Assembly: GCF_020360975.1 (NCBI RefSeq)
Contig: NW_025408669.1
Span: 868,001 to 932,000, forward strand
Direction of reading: 5' to 3'
DNA from: Hirsutella rhossiliensis
Lineage: Eukaryota > Ascomycota > Sordariomycetes > Hypocreales > Ophiocordycipitaceae
DNA: 64,000 bases
The notes under the pieces were generated by a model. It was given only the letters and a program-made list of their open reading frames with translations. It was not told where the DNA came from and did no database searches. The position numbers and the translations under genes were made by a program. Position 1 is the stretch's first letter. Every line of letters starts with the position of its first letter. Below, one piece after another: positions 1 through 10,844 of this stretch.

Positions 1-1413
1 GTAGTTTAATGAAAGCTGTCGCGGGTGCTCAGTTATTCTTAAAGAAGCAGCAGGATTTTCTCTTTATACATACATAAAAGGAGAGACCGGAGACATCACT
101 CTGCCTTATTAGAGAGCGTAATACACAGCCAGGCGAGAAGCTTCTCGTGGGCATTGCATCTCAGGTGCATGAATCTCATGCACCCACTACTTTGCCGTCA
201 GCACTTTCTAGCCATGTTACTACTCGTATCGCTACACCGTTCCAGCTGACAAGTTTGGTGTCGCATGAGCGAGGCCTGGCTAACGACCAGCGGCGGCGCA
301 CTAATAACCGCCTTTTCAGCACCATACTACGGAGTACCGAGTAACATATTTCGGAAACAGCTTCACTTTCCGCCAAACCGCGCTTCAGCTGCTGAGATTG
401 GGACGGCTAGTGGCGAGGTTAATTCAAACTTCTTGCGACGTCGATGATCTGATGATCCCACGGTCTGTCAAGACGTTAGCTACTCTATTTACCCTTAGCC
501 GTGTGCTGCGCGTGCTTTGGGTGTGTGCCCTCATCCCCGTCAAAGCAGCCTATAAGCAAAAACCACTAGGTATTTCCAAGTCTACTATCTTCATTGTTTC
601 TTAAGCTGACCTTTCAACGACCCATGGAATTTATGCCTTACTACGTCTAAGTCGATGGCATTCCGTCATCCTGAAATCAGTGCTTGTGGTGCCGTTTCTG
701 GAGGCCTGCACGGTGAGGGGATCAGCGTGTCACATTACACAGGGGGGTTTTAACTTACCTCTTGGCAGATCAGGGGCGGTGCAGTGAGCCAACTTTTCAA
801 ACACCGAGCAGGTAAGTTGTGGCGAGAGCTGTAACGGCTTGTAATAGGGGATAAGGAGTCTAACATCATCCCTTGCAGACCTGAAGTGGGGCCAACGAAG
901 GCTAATAAAGTCGTAGGCCTGGATTCTAGGTGTTGATTGTTCGAGGGTTCTTGGATAATTACGTGCTCCACGAAATAACTCGATCCTACCCGTAAGAGCA
1001 GGGATTCACTCTGTCTGGTGATTATATCTTGAATAAGAAATAACTTAGCGAATAGCTAGAACTTTTCTTAATCTAGCACCATCATCTAGACGTGCTTGGC
1101 GGGATATTTCGAAACGTGCGCTGCCGGCCATGTCTCAGATTCACGCCTTTTGCTCCGACTCCGTGGCACGACGAGTCAGGACAGTCAAGCTATGCTGCGG
1201 CAAGGTATTAATGAGAGCATATTTATGTGATGGATTATCGCATCTCAGGGCCCAACACAACACCCGACAACATTAACTATTCACGAGAACTATCGACACT
1301 CTCTCCATCGCTACTCTACCTGGCACGTCCGGTCACGCTCTGGCACGTCACATCAAATCTCTTGGACAATTAGACACCGCTCCCAGTACTTTTACCATCA
1401 ACACATCATCCAA
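1..1413. other. intergenic, no gene recognised
   Basis: Only short open frames occur here (all under about 75 codons), none with a recognisable motif or a plausible intron structure. The last 200 bases are presumably the promoter and leader of the small secreted protein gene that starts at 1414; an AT-rich stretch near 1219-1230 could serve as a TATA-like element. Confidence 0.6.
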
Positions 1414-1883
1414 ATGGTTCGCATTGCTGCCGTCACCGCTCTGGCCTGTGCGTTATCACCACCCTCATTCGCCATCTCATCGCCCTGCTAACGCTACCAT
1501 CAGTTGCCGTGTTTGCCTTGGCAACCCCTGCCGTCCAGGACACGCAGGTCCTCAAAGATAATGGCAAACCGCTGTCCTCGGATGAGATGAAGCAGCTCCA
1601 AAAGATAGACGAGGAGAGCGAACCCGTCGTTAACAAGTTGACGGCGACGTTCGACGACAAACAGAAGGATATGGATAAGAAGCTCGCTGACTTGCAAAAA
1701 CAAGTGGGCGAGCTAGGGGAGCAGTCTCCAGAAAACGATAAGAAGTTCGAGGACCTGGATCGCCAGATCAATCAGACCATCAGTGATATGAAGGCTTCGT
1801 TCAATGAGACACAGCAACAGCTGGACGCTAAACTCACCGAGCTAGATAGCAAAGCGGATCCATTGTTTACGGGCGCAAAGTAG
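1414..1883 (+). CDS. small secreted coiled-coil protein, unknown function
   Basis: Two exons, 1414-1447 and 1504-1883, separated by a 56-bp intron (donor GTGCGT, branch GCTAAC, acceptor CAG); 137 aa. Splicing joins a hydrophobic leader (MVRIAAVTALAFAVFALA, then T-P-A) to the rest, and this intact signal peptide is the main evidence for the intron. The mature part, about 118 aa, is highly charged (K, D, E, Q), lacks cysteine, and has repeated leucine/hydrophobic spacing between residues about 35 and 125 that suggests a long coiled-coil helix. I do not recognise a family. It is probably secreted or cell-wall associated. It is isolated among decayed genes, which suits a lineage-specific or effector-like protein, but that is inference. 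Confidence 0.8.
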
Positions 1884-2154
1884 TCGGTTTCTCGGGCCTT
1901 TCACAGCCGAGCCGCCGAGGGTTCAATCGGGGCCGGACAGAAGTGGTCTCTTTTGTTACCTGTCACGGCGAGACAGCCCACGTACCAGATAGTGTAGCCT
2001 GCCCGACAAAGAATACAATTCTGAAGCTTTTTGCTCCCAAGACAGCAAGTCGACAATTGTCGCGAAATAAGTATGGGAAAGGGATACATTATGCACGGCT
2101 TGACAATACAGGGATGTGGCAAGCGTCTCATGTCCAATATAAGTACGCCTTGGC
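1884..2154. other. 3' flank of secreted protein gene
   Basis: No gene is recognised between the stop codon at 1881-1883 and the hairpin at 2155; presumably this holds the terminator of the secreted protein gene. Confidence 0.4.
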
Positions 2155-2219
2155 TGACAAGCAGACGGCTCTGCCTACTACTTTTGGCCTCCCTCTTAGG
2201 TAGAGCCGTCTGCTTGTTA
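2155..2219. repeat. 23-bp inverted repeat, strong hairpin
   Basis: Arms 2155-2177 and 2197-2219 are inverted copies separated by 19 nt. Of 23 pairs only two differ, and if the plus strand is transcribed both become G-U wobbles, so an RNA copy would pair along the whole stem. No clear target-site duplication was found, so a MITE is not shown. A hairpin small-RNA precursor or a terminator-like structure are alternatives. Confidence 0.65.
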
Positions 2220-2556
2220 CTCAAAGCGCCCAATTAACCCCCCCCCCAAACTCATGCATCATAAGTCGCACTGGCCTCTCAGTCTACTAGTCATTCGGTT
2301 TCCAGCCGCCATCAGTGCTACCTTTCACTCCGGGCAGACCATAGATATATCGCAGCTGGCCTATAGAACAGCCAATAATCCTCTAGCAGGCTTACCCTTT
2401 CTCTTGTAAATAGCATCATCAAGCATGCCGCAGAGCTACAGTTCCGACAACAGCAGTTTTCTCTTTCGATTGCTATACTTTTTGCATCGCTGCAACTGTC
2501 GTGGTCAATCCACGCGACACAAGCGCAGCCTACACGTCATTTTCCGGGCTGACATG

Positions 2557-4260
2557 TCACTCGACGTTCTTCAACTCCCTCAGCCACACGGAAAGTGTTA
2601 AACCAGTCATATTATCCTCTAACAAAATTAGAGGCACCTCCGTTAGAGATAACTGGTTGGTATTGTGGTATATTTCTCTATAGAAAGTTTCTAACAAGCC
2701 CGAAAGTATCTCTTTTAACCCTTCATTTTCATCCGCTACCATGGCTCCGTTTATCTGAGAAATCGCACCATCAACAAGTAGCTGAGCCTCCTTAGACTTG
2801 CCCTCCACATTTGAGAGACTAGCTAGCCGCCTCTTCATAACAAGAGATTCGACATGGCGCTATTTTGCAGCTTGCAAGTCCGACAAGTTCTCAATGAGGG
2901 TTTTCGATGACTTGTTCCTCATGCTGCTGCTGCCCGACAGCAGCAGGCTCAGGGTGAGGCCCCACAGCAGCGACTTCAGGGTTTCGGGTGAAGCTCGCCA
3001 AGGCGCGACTCCAGGGCCTTCATAATTCTGCCTGACACCCTCACTCGAACCAGGGGGGTTTCATCGACACAGGAACCAGGGTCGAGTATACACTTCGCGA
3101 TGTCGAGATCTCGTTGCGCGCAAAGGGCATTAAGGTGGATGTCCCCCATTAATCAGCGACTTTCTGCTCCGGTAAGCTTGGCGAAAAAGTCTTACGACCT
3201 TGACAGGTTCGCCGGATTCAGTTGATTCCCCCATGTGTGCCGTGGCTAAGTTCATGGCTCCGATTTATTAGCCCCATAAATCGTGCAGTGACTCCCAGAT
3301 TTGCTTGGCGGAGGCTAAGTCCGCGCCGGAGCCTTTTCGGGTGGTCAACCGGAACCTGCAAACTTCGATTCTGGCTACAAGTAGCAGAGTCGAGACGAGG
3401 AAGAGATGGAGCGTTGCCGACAATGGGCCCTTTTTGAGGACCAAGTCGAGGAGCTTGCTGACTCGTGTCAACGGCTCATCCCGAGGACTGGTCTGCAGCA
3501 GCTTGCACAGATACGCCATGTCTAGATCAGTGATCTGCCTTTGGGTGGAAAGCTCGAATTGTTGGGCGACTGCAAGGAGAGCTAAATCTCCAGCATTGGT
3601 GACGTTGCCCAAGTAGAGGTAGACACGAGCCTGCTCTGACTTATACCTGAGAGTTTCGGGGTGAAGGTCGCCCGTGATTTCCTCGGCTTGTGCCACAGCC
3701 TTGTCGAATGTGAGCTTCGCAGACTTGTAGTCCCCATTGGCAAGGCGGACTTGGCCAGTTAGAACTTTGCGGGACAGGCAGCGGATGGTGTCTGTCCATT
3801 TCCTCCATCCCCTCGTCGGAAAGCTAATCCACTGACATTCCAGTGCCGCCTGCTTCGTCAAACCGGCCTTGAAACCTAAATATATAGACCAAGAAACCCC
3901 ATGGCATCAAGAGTCTGCGGATGACGGCAGCCCAAGGTTCGAGCCGTGGTTTTAAAGGTGGTGGAACAGAGCATCTCGGCTTCAGTGTTTATACCATTGT
4001 ACGCAAAACACCATGCCTTGAGCGTTGCGGTAGCCAGATTCTTAAAGTGCTAGACCTCAACCGTATTTCTCATAAAATGCAGAGCCTCCGATGAAACGTC
4101 TAGGGCTGATCGGTAGTCGCTAGCCAAAGATCAATGGAGGCTTTTGCCACCAGGACACTTCTCTCCTTGGTTCGCAGCTCTTTGCCTGGTTCGGTTTCCA
4201 ATCGTGTTTGCTTGTCATGCGGCAGAGTTCTCTTGGATGAAATCTCCGTTGGATCTATTC
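2557..4260 (-). pseudogene. TPR (kinesin-light-chain type) protein pseudogene
   Basis: Read on the minus strand, several frames together give a typical fungal KLC-type TPR array. One segment near 4080-3880 carries ATLKAWCFAYNG and RHPQTLDAM; 3861-3268 carries GDYKSAKLTFDKAVAQAEE, HPETLRYKSEQARVYLYLGN; 3200-2990 carries GDIHLNALCAQRDLDIAKC; and a C-terminal charged helix lies at 2838-2557. The segments are split by frameshifts (for example around 3850-3890) and by in-frame stops near 4050 and 2861. Such TPR arrays usually form the C-terminal half of fungal NLR or Goodbye-type proteins, but no NB-ARC or NACHT core was found upstream, so the remnant is also truncated. The TPR identity is fairly certain; the parent architecture is not. 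Confidence 0.7.
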
Positions 4261-4852
4261 CGTGGCGTCTTGTCCGGCGAGAGGTGCCTTGGTCTTTGCA
4301 TTCGAACCGGCCGAGTCTATCTTGCTTGGAGATTGTAATCGATCTAGTGCCAATTTCATGAAACCTTGCTCGCGCATCATCTTAATGAAAGAAATAGGCG
4401 TAAAGAAGCTGACAAGAAAAGTAAAGAATTTAATGTCCATTACAGAGTATCCCGGAAACACCCCTAAAGAAGTACCTTTACAAGTAAAGATGCCTTTGCG
4501 CCTGTCCACCCAACTTGGTGCTCACACCAGGGGTGCGAAGATATGTATACATACGTGCTGTACTATAAACAGATGTCTTGAGTTACGTTGGTCACGCACT
4601 CCTCATCCGCCTTGTGCAAGGGGCGTCGGCACTCCGGACGTACTGCATACATATGCTGTACACTTTCTAATGCCGTATTCGTGTAGTACTGTACTGCAGA
4701 GGACAGTCTGGAACACCGCCACCACACGGCATCGTGCACTATCACTTGAGCTGAAAAGCCTCGAAAGAGGCCGTGCATCTGCGCAACGCGACAGATAGTT
4801 AGGCTGACCAACATGCGCGGTCGCTCTCGGAAATGTACACCTGGCGAACCCA
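4261..4852. other. intergenic, nothing recognised
   Basis: Short frames only; may include the lost 5' part of the TPR pseudogene (minus strand). Confidence 0.4.
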
Positions 4853-7797
4853 TTGCTTTCCTCGGCCGTCTTCTCAAGAGCCAACTTGTGGCGGATGGTA
4901 CAGGACGCTGATTCCAGTGCCAAACTGTCACCTCTTAACCCACCGTCACCGATCGTGGAACAGGTTGCCGCAAACCACGGGGATGGAATCACAGAAATCC
5001 GCGCTCTCTGCGTCGATTATCTCCTGAAAGGGCAACGCCATGTTGAGCCGCCCCTGCCTTCCCAAGCCTTCTATGACTTCCCGGAACGGTGCGGATGGGA
5101 CGTCAGTCGAGACTTCGCCCTCGTGCCCTCCAAAAAGTCCAGCAAACAATAGAGCTTGCAGTTCCTCGTCCAAGCCGGGTTGTTCTTCGACCTGGATACC
5201 CACCTTCGTTCAAGTAGATGGGAGCCCAGTTCTTCAGCTGGATAAACTGCACAACAGCAAACTGCTGTCCACCAGGCATCATCACGATGTCATCGACCAA
5301 TGGACGAACTGGACCCTTTATCATCAAGAAGGGTTGAGGTTCCGCATGATTCAGGTTGGCTGGGTCCTGGATTTGGCCCGCCACATGATACAGAAGGCAT
5401 TCGCATACGACCATGGCTGCAATGGGGACGGGGCCGTCGTCGATGACTACGGCGTCAACTCACTAAACGCCGGGCCAAAGGACGAGCAGGCCGACCACGT
5501 CGACGTTAATGGCAAGAGTGTGCTGGTCTTGGTGTGTCTCGGAGAGACCCTCAGCGCCGCACCAAGGCTTATGACGGGTTGGCACCAAGATAACCATGCG
5601 GGATGGGGACCACCAAGATACACCTTCAAGGACATGGAAAAACCGGTTGGTGCCCGCGGGCCATGGAAATTCTGCATTACCAGGTCGGCTCCAACGCGAC
5701 AATGCTTGTTGCAGCATACCAAGCGTATCAGAAGTCGTCCCGCATGACCAAACAACACAGACGCAAGGTCAAGTCTAGAGACGAGAGGGAAACGATCAAA
5801 ATCTGGACGCCCCAGAAGTGCAAAGGGGCAGGAAGAATATAGGAAGAAAGCAATTCGGCAAACATTCCGCGTGTTCCAGTCGTCACTCATACCATCATCC
5901 TCACCAATGGCCTCTCCGGCATGGATCGAGGTGGGCCGGACGAGGCAGCCACGAAGATTTTCTCCAGCGTTTAGATGCGACGTTTGTGGACACTGCAGGA
6001 AGCCTATCCCAGCCGCGACATCTTCTTCCCCTTAGAGGAAGACTCACATGAAACAGACAACCTCGTGCGCTTGAGTGATATTGAAGCCCAAATGGACTAT
6101 TTCATGTAAGAGCCGACTGGATAGGCAGAACGTGAAGTCCTGGCTCTCGCTAGATTGCTAAATCTTGACAGCAAAGGAACCAAAAGCGAAGAATTTGGCT
6201 TGGATGCTTCGGCAAAGTCCTTCAACGTCGATCGACTCGAGGAACTCGCTGCGTCTTCTGGGATGAGTTGCACAAGCAATACAAGGGAGCCATTCCCTCG
6301 GGCATGATATTCCTCCCTGGTACAAAGGTAAAACGTCGAGGTTTCGGCTGGGCACCGAGAACCTGGTTACCAGCCTATGAGATGGCTTATCCCGATCCCC
6401 TCAGTTTCTTGAGCAGACCGACAGAGCTCAGTCGTGTGAAAGGGCTTGGGGTTTACCATCCGCTTTCTCCTGCACCCGTTCTCATCCAGCTACCATACTA
6501 GGATTCTAGGAACCTCTGTCGCGTCTGACTTGAACGAGTGGTACAGGGTCCAGTAATTGGACGATTCAGCAAACGGACAGCCGAATGAAGTCACACGGCA
6601 GGAACACATGAAGGAATCGACTGGGCTTCCGCCCCTGCCACTACAACGACGCCTCGCCAGCGCTGTGGAGTTATTGATGGGGCCCTTGGGCGGCAACAGC
6701 GGAAGGGCAGGAAACTACAGGCATAAGATAGAGTGCTTAAGCAAAAGCAATGGAAAGGGAAAAGCCACGAACCTGAAAGTGTCAGATATCACGTAGGAAA
6801 TTTCATGGCGTGCCTCGGTCCTTAGGTATCTAATAAAGAGTGTAAGAAGCCCCTTTCTGATATGATGACTACTTCCGTATAGCCACGGGGTTGCGTTGCG
6901 TGGTACCGGAGCCTCTCCTTGACACATTGGGCCAGTATCATAACGATGCCTTGCACAAAAGGTGTCAATTTTGTTTTGTGGTTCGAGTAGTAGAGCCTGC
7001 CAAGGTGCAAGTGTAGTTCTCAGAGAGCACATCAATCATCCATATCATGTGCTTGCCAGCAAAGACAGTATCTGGCCTATTCCCAGTAGGGGCCCCAGTA
7101 GGGTCCCTTTGGCATCTCCTTCGCCGTGTCTTTCAATATGGAATCGTTGTCCGACCCGGCTCCTCGCCATCTGGGGCATCGTCAACCACCGAAGACATCC
7201 TTGAAGCTAGAGAGGGCATAGCTAACCCAACCGAAGGGAAAAGCAGACAGGCATAAGCCGCTTCCCGGTTGATTGTGCGAGCGCCTCCTGGACCACGTTC
7301 CCGCGGATGAACATCAGCGCCGTCAATACCACGGCACTCGGGTTCGCCCCCTCTCTTTCGGGCTCCGCTCCCGTATCAGCCTGGACGCCTACGAGTTGAA
7401 TTTGTGATTGTGAGCTGCGAGTATCGCCACCCCAGGGCATCCGTTGCAAGGCATCGTGTTGTGGCAAAATCATTTCGAGACCGCGTCGCACTGGCCACCC
7501 ACGAAGTATATGAGGAACCGTCCATTTTCTCGTGGCGTTGTGAAGCACGGGAAATTGATGCTAGAGTCCGCCCTGGGCGTTGGCCATCGCAGCCTCGGAG
7601 GTGGCATAGTCTTAGCGAATCGACCTATGCCCAGGACGCGGGAATGCGAGGACGAAGGGATTTCTTATTCTCACGCCATTTATGCAACCGCGCTCCCTGG
7701 TTGGACTGTAAAGTTTGAAGAGGAGGAGATTGGTGACGGAGGCACTGAATGCAGCAGTCGACAGGAGTTACTTATGGCTCCAGTTGTCTGTTTCTAA
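4853..7797 (+). pseudogene. HET-domain (heterokaryon incompatibility) pseudogene
   Basis: The best-supported part is about 5884-6500. In one frame it reads MRRLWTLQEAYPSRDIFF and, further on, LVRLSDIEAQMDYFM. After a stop and a frame change it continues with GFGWAPRTWLPAYEM and DPLSFLSRPTELSRVKGLG. These are characteristic of the HET/TOL-type incompatibility family, where the conserved W-R-x-W-T-L-Q-E block is followed by a W-A-P-x-S/T-W segment. The Trp expected just before MRR is a TAG stop at 5972-5974. Flanking frames at 4853-5152 and 7444-7797 look partly coding and probably belong to the same gene, but I cannot join them with confidence. Multiple stops and shifts make this a clear pseudogene; exact ends are uncertain. 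Confidence 0.6.
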
Positions 7798-7865
7798 CGT
7801 ATTGAGACAGGAATCCAATGCATAAGGACTAGATGGATACGCATAATACGGTACTGAAAGATGTA

Positions 7866-7889
7866 ATATATATATATATATATATATAT
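7866..7889. repeat. (AT)12 microsatellite
   Basis: Uninterrupted dinucleotide run of 24 nt in the gene-poor stretch just upstream of the solo LTR. Confidence 0.95.
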
Positions 7890-7981
7890 CTACCTATCTG
7901 TCTTGTTCTACATGCGAATGATTGCTCTAATAGGGGGGACTAGAGAGAAAAAAGCTGTAGGAGATTACCTAACTCTCCCTA

Positions 7982-8184
7982 TGTGGGAATGTAGCATATA
8001 GCTATAGTAGGATTGTAAGGGAGGTGCGCACACACGCACACGTGACCCTTAGCGTCACGTGTATGGACCTCGGGGATCCGTGTATAAAGGGCACGTAGTG
8101 TGCCCCCTCATTCCCTTTCCTCCCTTCCTAGCAAGACATCTTGAATACAACCCATTGCGTTACTGCAGTACAGACCTCCCGACA
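7982..8184. mobile_element. solo LTR with CCCTA target-site duplication
   Basis: A 203-bp unit starts TGTGGGA and ends TCCCGACA (imperfect inverted ends, TG...CA) and is flanked by identical 5-bp repeats, CCCTA, at 7977-7981 and 8185-8189. It contains a TATA box (TATAAA, 8083-8088), a pyrimidine-rich stretch after it (about 8100-8130) and a palindromic CACGTG element, as expected for a U3-R LTR promoter in plus orientation. No internal retroelement sequence adjoins it, so it is best read as a solo LTR left by recombination. It does not resemble the 132-bp LTRs of the Gypsy element at 33178-39747. A 5-bp match next to TG/CA termini could be chance, but the internal promoter layout adds weight. 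Confidence 0.65.
8038..8088 (+). promoter_or_regulatory. palindromic CACGTGAC element plus TATA box
   Basis: Perfect 9-bp inverted arms ACACGTGAC (8038-8046) and GTCACGTGT (8054-8062) surround a 7-nt spacer, giving two E-box/CACGTG cores; TATAAA follows at 8083-8088. The block lies inside the solo LTR and about 450-500 bp upstream of the PIG-S start, so it may act as its promoter. Confidence 0.55.
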
Positions 8185-8535
8185 CCCTAGGTATTATATC
8201 ACATATGCACCTGGTAATTACCTACCAACCAAGCTAGGTACCGACCAAAGGCGCTCGAGCTCTAGGGTAGGTGAACCCACCACGTCTCCCTCTCCCCCTT
8301 GGTGGTGCAACTGGCATCTTCAATCACGGGGACACGCAGGACGACGACGCGCACCGCCAGCGCCGCCGCCGCCGCCCATTGCCGTCGCTACCGTCGTCGA
8401 GAAATAGGAGCTCTTGTCTGGCGTGTTTCACCTGGCTCCGTTGTCACGCCTCGCGCGCCTAGTCGATGTGCCGCCGATAGCGACAGCCTCCACCACCGGC
8501 CAAGCCGTCGTCGCCTGAACAAACTGGCCGGAACC

Positions 8536-10269
8536 ATGACGTCGGACCAGCCTCTCGCGGCGGCCACGGCTGCTGCCGCCGCCGCCGTCGCCGCGCCTGT
8601 CGATGCCGCCTCGCCCGCGGAGCCTCTCAAGCAGCCGCCGCCAGAGAAGCCGTCGGAGACGCGACGGCGGTCCCTTGTCGTCCTCTCCTTTTGGCTCGTC
8701 GTCGTCGTCGTCGGCCTGCCCATCTGGTGGAAGACGACGACCATCTACCGCGCCCACCTGCCTTTGGATCGTATGCTGCAGTGGGCCGAAGGCAAGGTGT
8801 GTCCTCCCCTCTCAAGCTGCTTGCTCTCGCCTCTCGCCCTCGTCTTGGCAGGTGGCTTGAACATTTACTGACTTGCCGTCCCATCACAGGCCTGCCGCCC
8901 CGTCTTCCCCCTCCAGATATCCGTCCACGCCCCCTCCCTCGCCGACCACGATGCCCAGCACCTCGTTCGCCTCACCCAACACGCCCTCGACGACCTCGAC
9001 GACTTTTCCGTCCATCACCTGCGCCTGCAGCTGGCCGTCAACAACACGACCACGTCCGAGGAACAAGAACCCGCCCTGGCCATCCGCCTGTCCCCCGGCC
9101 AAGCGAGCTCGGCGTCGCTCAACCCCGAAGCCGCCGTGCTCGACGTCACCTACGCCCCCAACTCGATTCCGCCCCTCAACTCGGGCTCGTCAGCCTTGGC
9201 TTCCCTTGTGGCCAACCAGCTGCGCTCCGCCTTCACTGAGGAGCAGTCCATCATCTCGTACCTGCTCTCCACATCGTCCATGTCGTCGGCCGTCCGCCCG
9301 CAGGCGCTGAGCCCCGAGGTGGCCGACGCGCTCTCGAAGCGCACCACGAAGTCTCTCCGCTACGCGCCAACCTACCACCTCACTTTTTCCCTCTTCACCG
9401 ACGGCGCCGTGCCCAACACGTGGGACGTCGAGGCGGCCATTGAAGAGTACATGAAGCCCGTGCTCGACGTGCTGGGCCCCATCCACAACTTCACCATTGA
9501 CACGCAACTGCAGCTGTACGCGACGCCCGGGGTGCAGTCACAAGTGCTGAGCAAGGAGCACCTGGCCTCCTTTATCAACGCGGCCGAGTGGCCTCTGTCG
9601 CCGTCGATTGGCGGGGCGCCGACGGTCAACTTTGTTGTCTTTGTCGGCAACCAGACGATTGGGCTCGAGGCGGCTACATCGCAGTCGTGGACGATTCCGC
9701 AGTGGGGCACCGTGTACCTGCTGTCGCTGCCGCCGACGGCGACGCACGTGTCGCGTGAGACGCTCAAGCAGCCGATGCTAACGTTTGGCGGACAGCTGCT
9801 GTCGCTGCTGGGCACGCCGCAGACGGGGTCGCTGCCGCTGCGGCTGTCGGCGCTGGCCCGGATCCGGGCGACGGACCTGCTGCTACGGGCGTCGTCGTCG
9901 CTGGGCTCGCTGGCGCGGCTGTCGCGGGCGCTCGCATCCATCTCGATCCCGCGCAGCGTGGCCGAGGGCGTGTCGACGACGCTCGAGCACCTGGAGCGCG
10001 CGTGCGGTAGCCTGAGCGGGCCCGAGGGCCTGCTGCACGCGCGCATCGCCGAGGCCGAGGCGGAGCGGGCCTTTTTCGAGAAGAGCATGGTGGGCCAGCT
10101 GTACTTTCCCGACGAGCACAAGATTGCCGTCTACCTGCCGTTGCTGGGGCCCGTCGGGGTGCCGCTGGTGCTGGGGCTGGTCAACGAGCTGAAGAATTGG
10201 TGGAGGAGGCGGAAGCAGCAGCGAGCTCGCCGTGAAGAGGCGGCGGGAGGAGAGAAGAAGCGCCAATAG
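8536..10269 (+). CDS. GPI17: GPI transamidase subunit PIG-S/Gpi17
   Basis: Exons 8536-8796 and 8890-10269 with a 93-bp intron; 546 aa, close to the usual 530-560 aa of PIG-S. PIG-S is a subunit of the ER-membrane GPI transamidase, which cleaves the C-terminal signal of precursor proteins and attaches the GPI anchor. Seen here: an alanine-rich N-terminus, a first membrane segment at about residues 47-66 (SLVVLSFWLVVVVVGLPIWW) followed by the conserved YRAxLP, a large luminal domain with PLSPSIGGAPTVNFVVFVGN and QSWTIPQWG, and a C-terminal membrane segment (VYLPLLGPVGVPLVLGLVNEL) ending in a basic cytosolic tail. The frame is open upstream of 8536, but the ATG at 8536 best fits the family. A solo LTR ends 350 bp upstream. 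Confidence 0.93.
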
Positions 10270-10844
10270 CCGACGGCGGTAGTAGTGAGGACAGAGACCG
10301 AGTCTGATGCTAGGGCTCCGACCCCCGTAAATGCTATAGACGAGGGCCCGAGCCGAGAATGGTTGAGGCTTGCAAGTGGACTGCAGATGGGGGAGTCAAG
10401 GGAGTTAGATGGGCAACGACGCCTTTTTGATCGTGTCGGTTTCAACTACCAGGGCTACTGACTGTCGGCTTGATCTACGTGGTAAACCCCGGTCGGCGAC
10501 AAGGCCGACCCCTTCTCCCAATTGCTGGCCGGCATAGAGAGACTGAGATGGCCGAGTCGAGGCCCGGACGCCGGGGAGGTACACCCAGCTCGTACCTCCG
10601 TGTGGGCCGGGGTTAGCCCCGGGGCAGAGCCCCACTGCAGGGACCCCGAGAGGCCCTGTAATTGATCCCCCCCCCACCCCACAGCGCTCCACCCGCATCA
10701 ACACGGAAGGCCGCAGGTCAGCCTCGCGATGCCGGAAAAACCTCCTCTCAACATCAACGTCCACACTTCCACTGCTGCCCAAATACGTTTTGACGCACCC
10801 ACGTACGCCTCGCCGCCGAGGAAGATGCGGCGCCCGCCCCAGCA
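10270..10844. other. intergenic between PIG-S and hydrolase
   Basis: Contains the presumed 3' end of PIG-S and the promoter of the hydrolase; no gene recognised. Confidence 0.5.

Noticed and set aside
5103..5890. Minus-strand frames over the HET pseudogene region
   Set aside because: Plus-strand frames carry the recognisable HET blocks; the minus frames have no family features.
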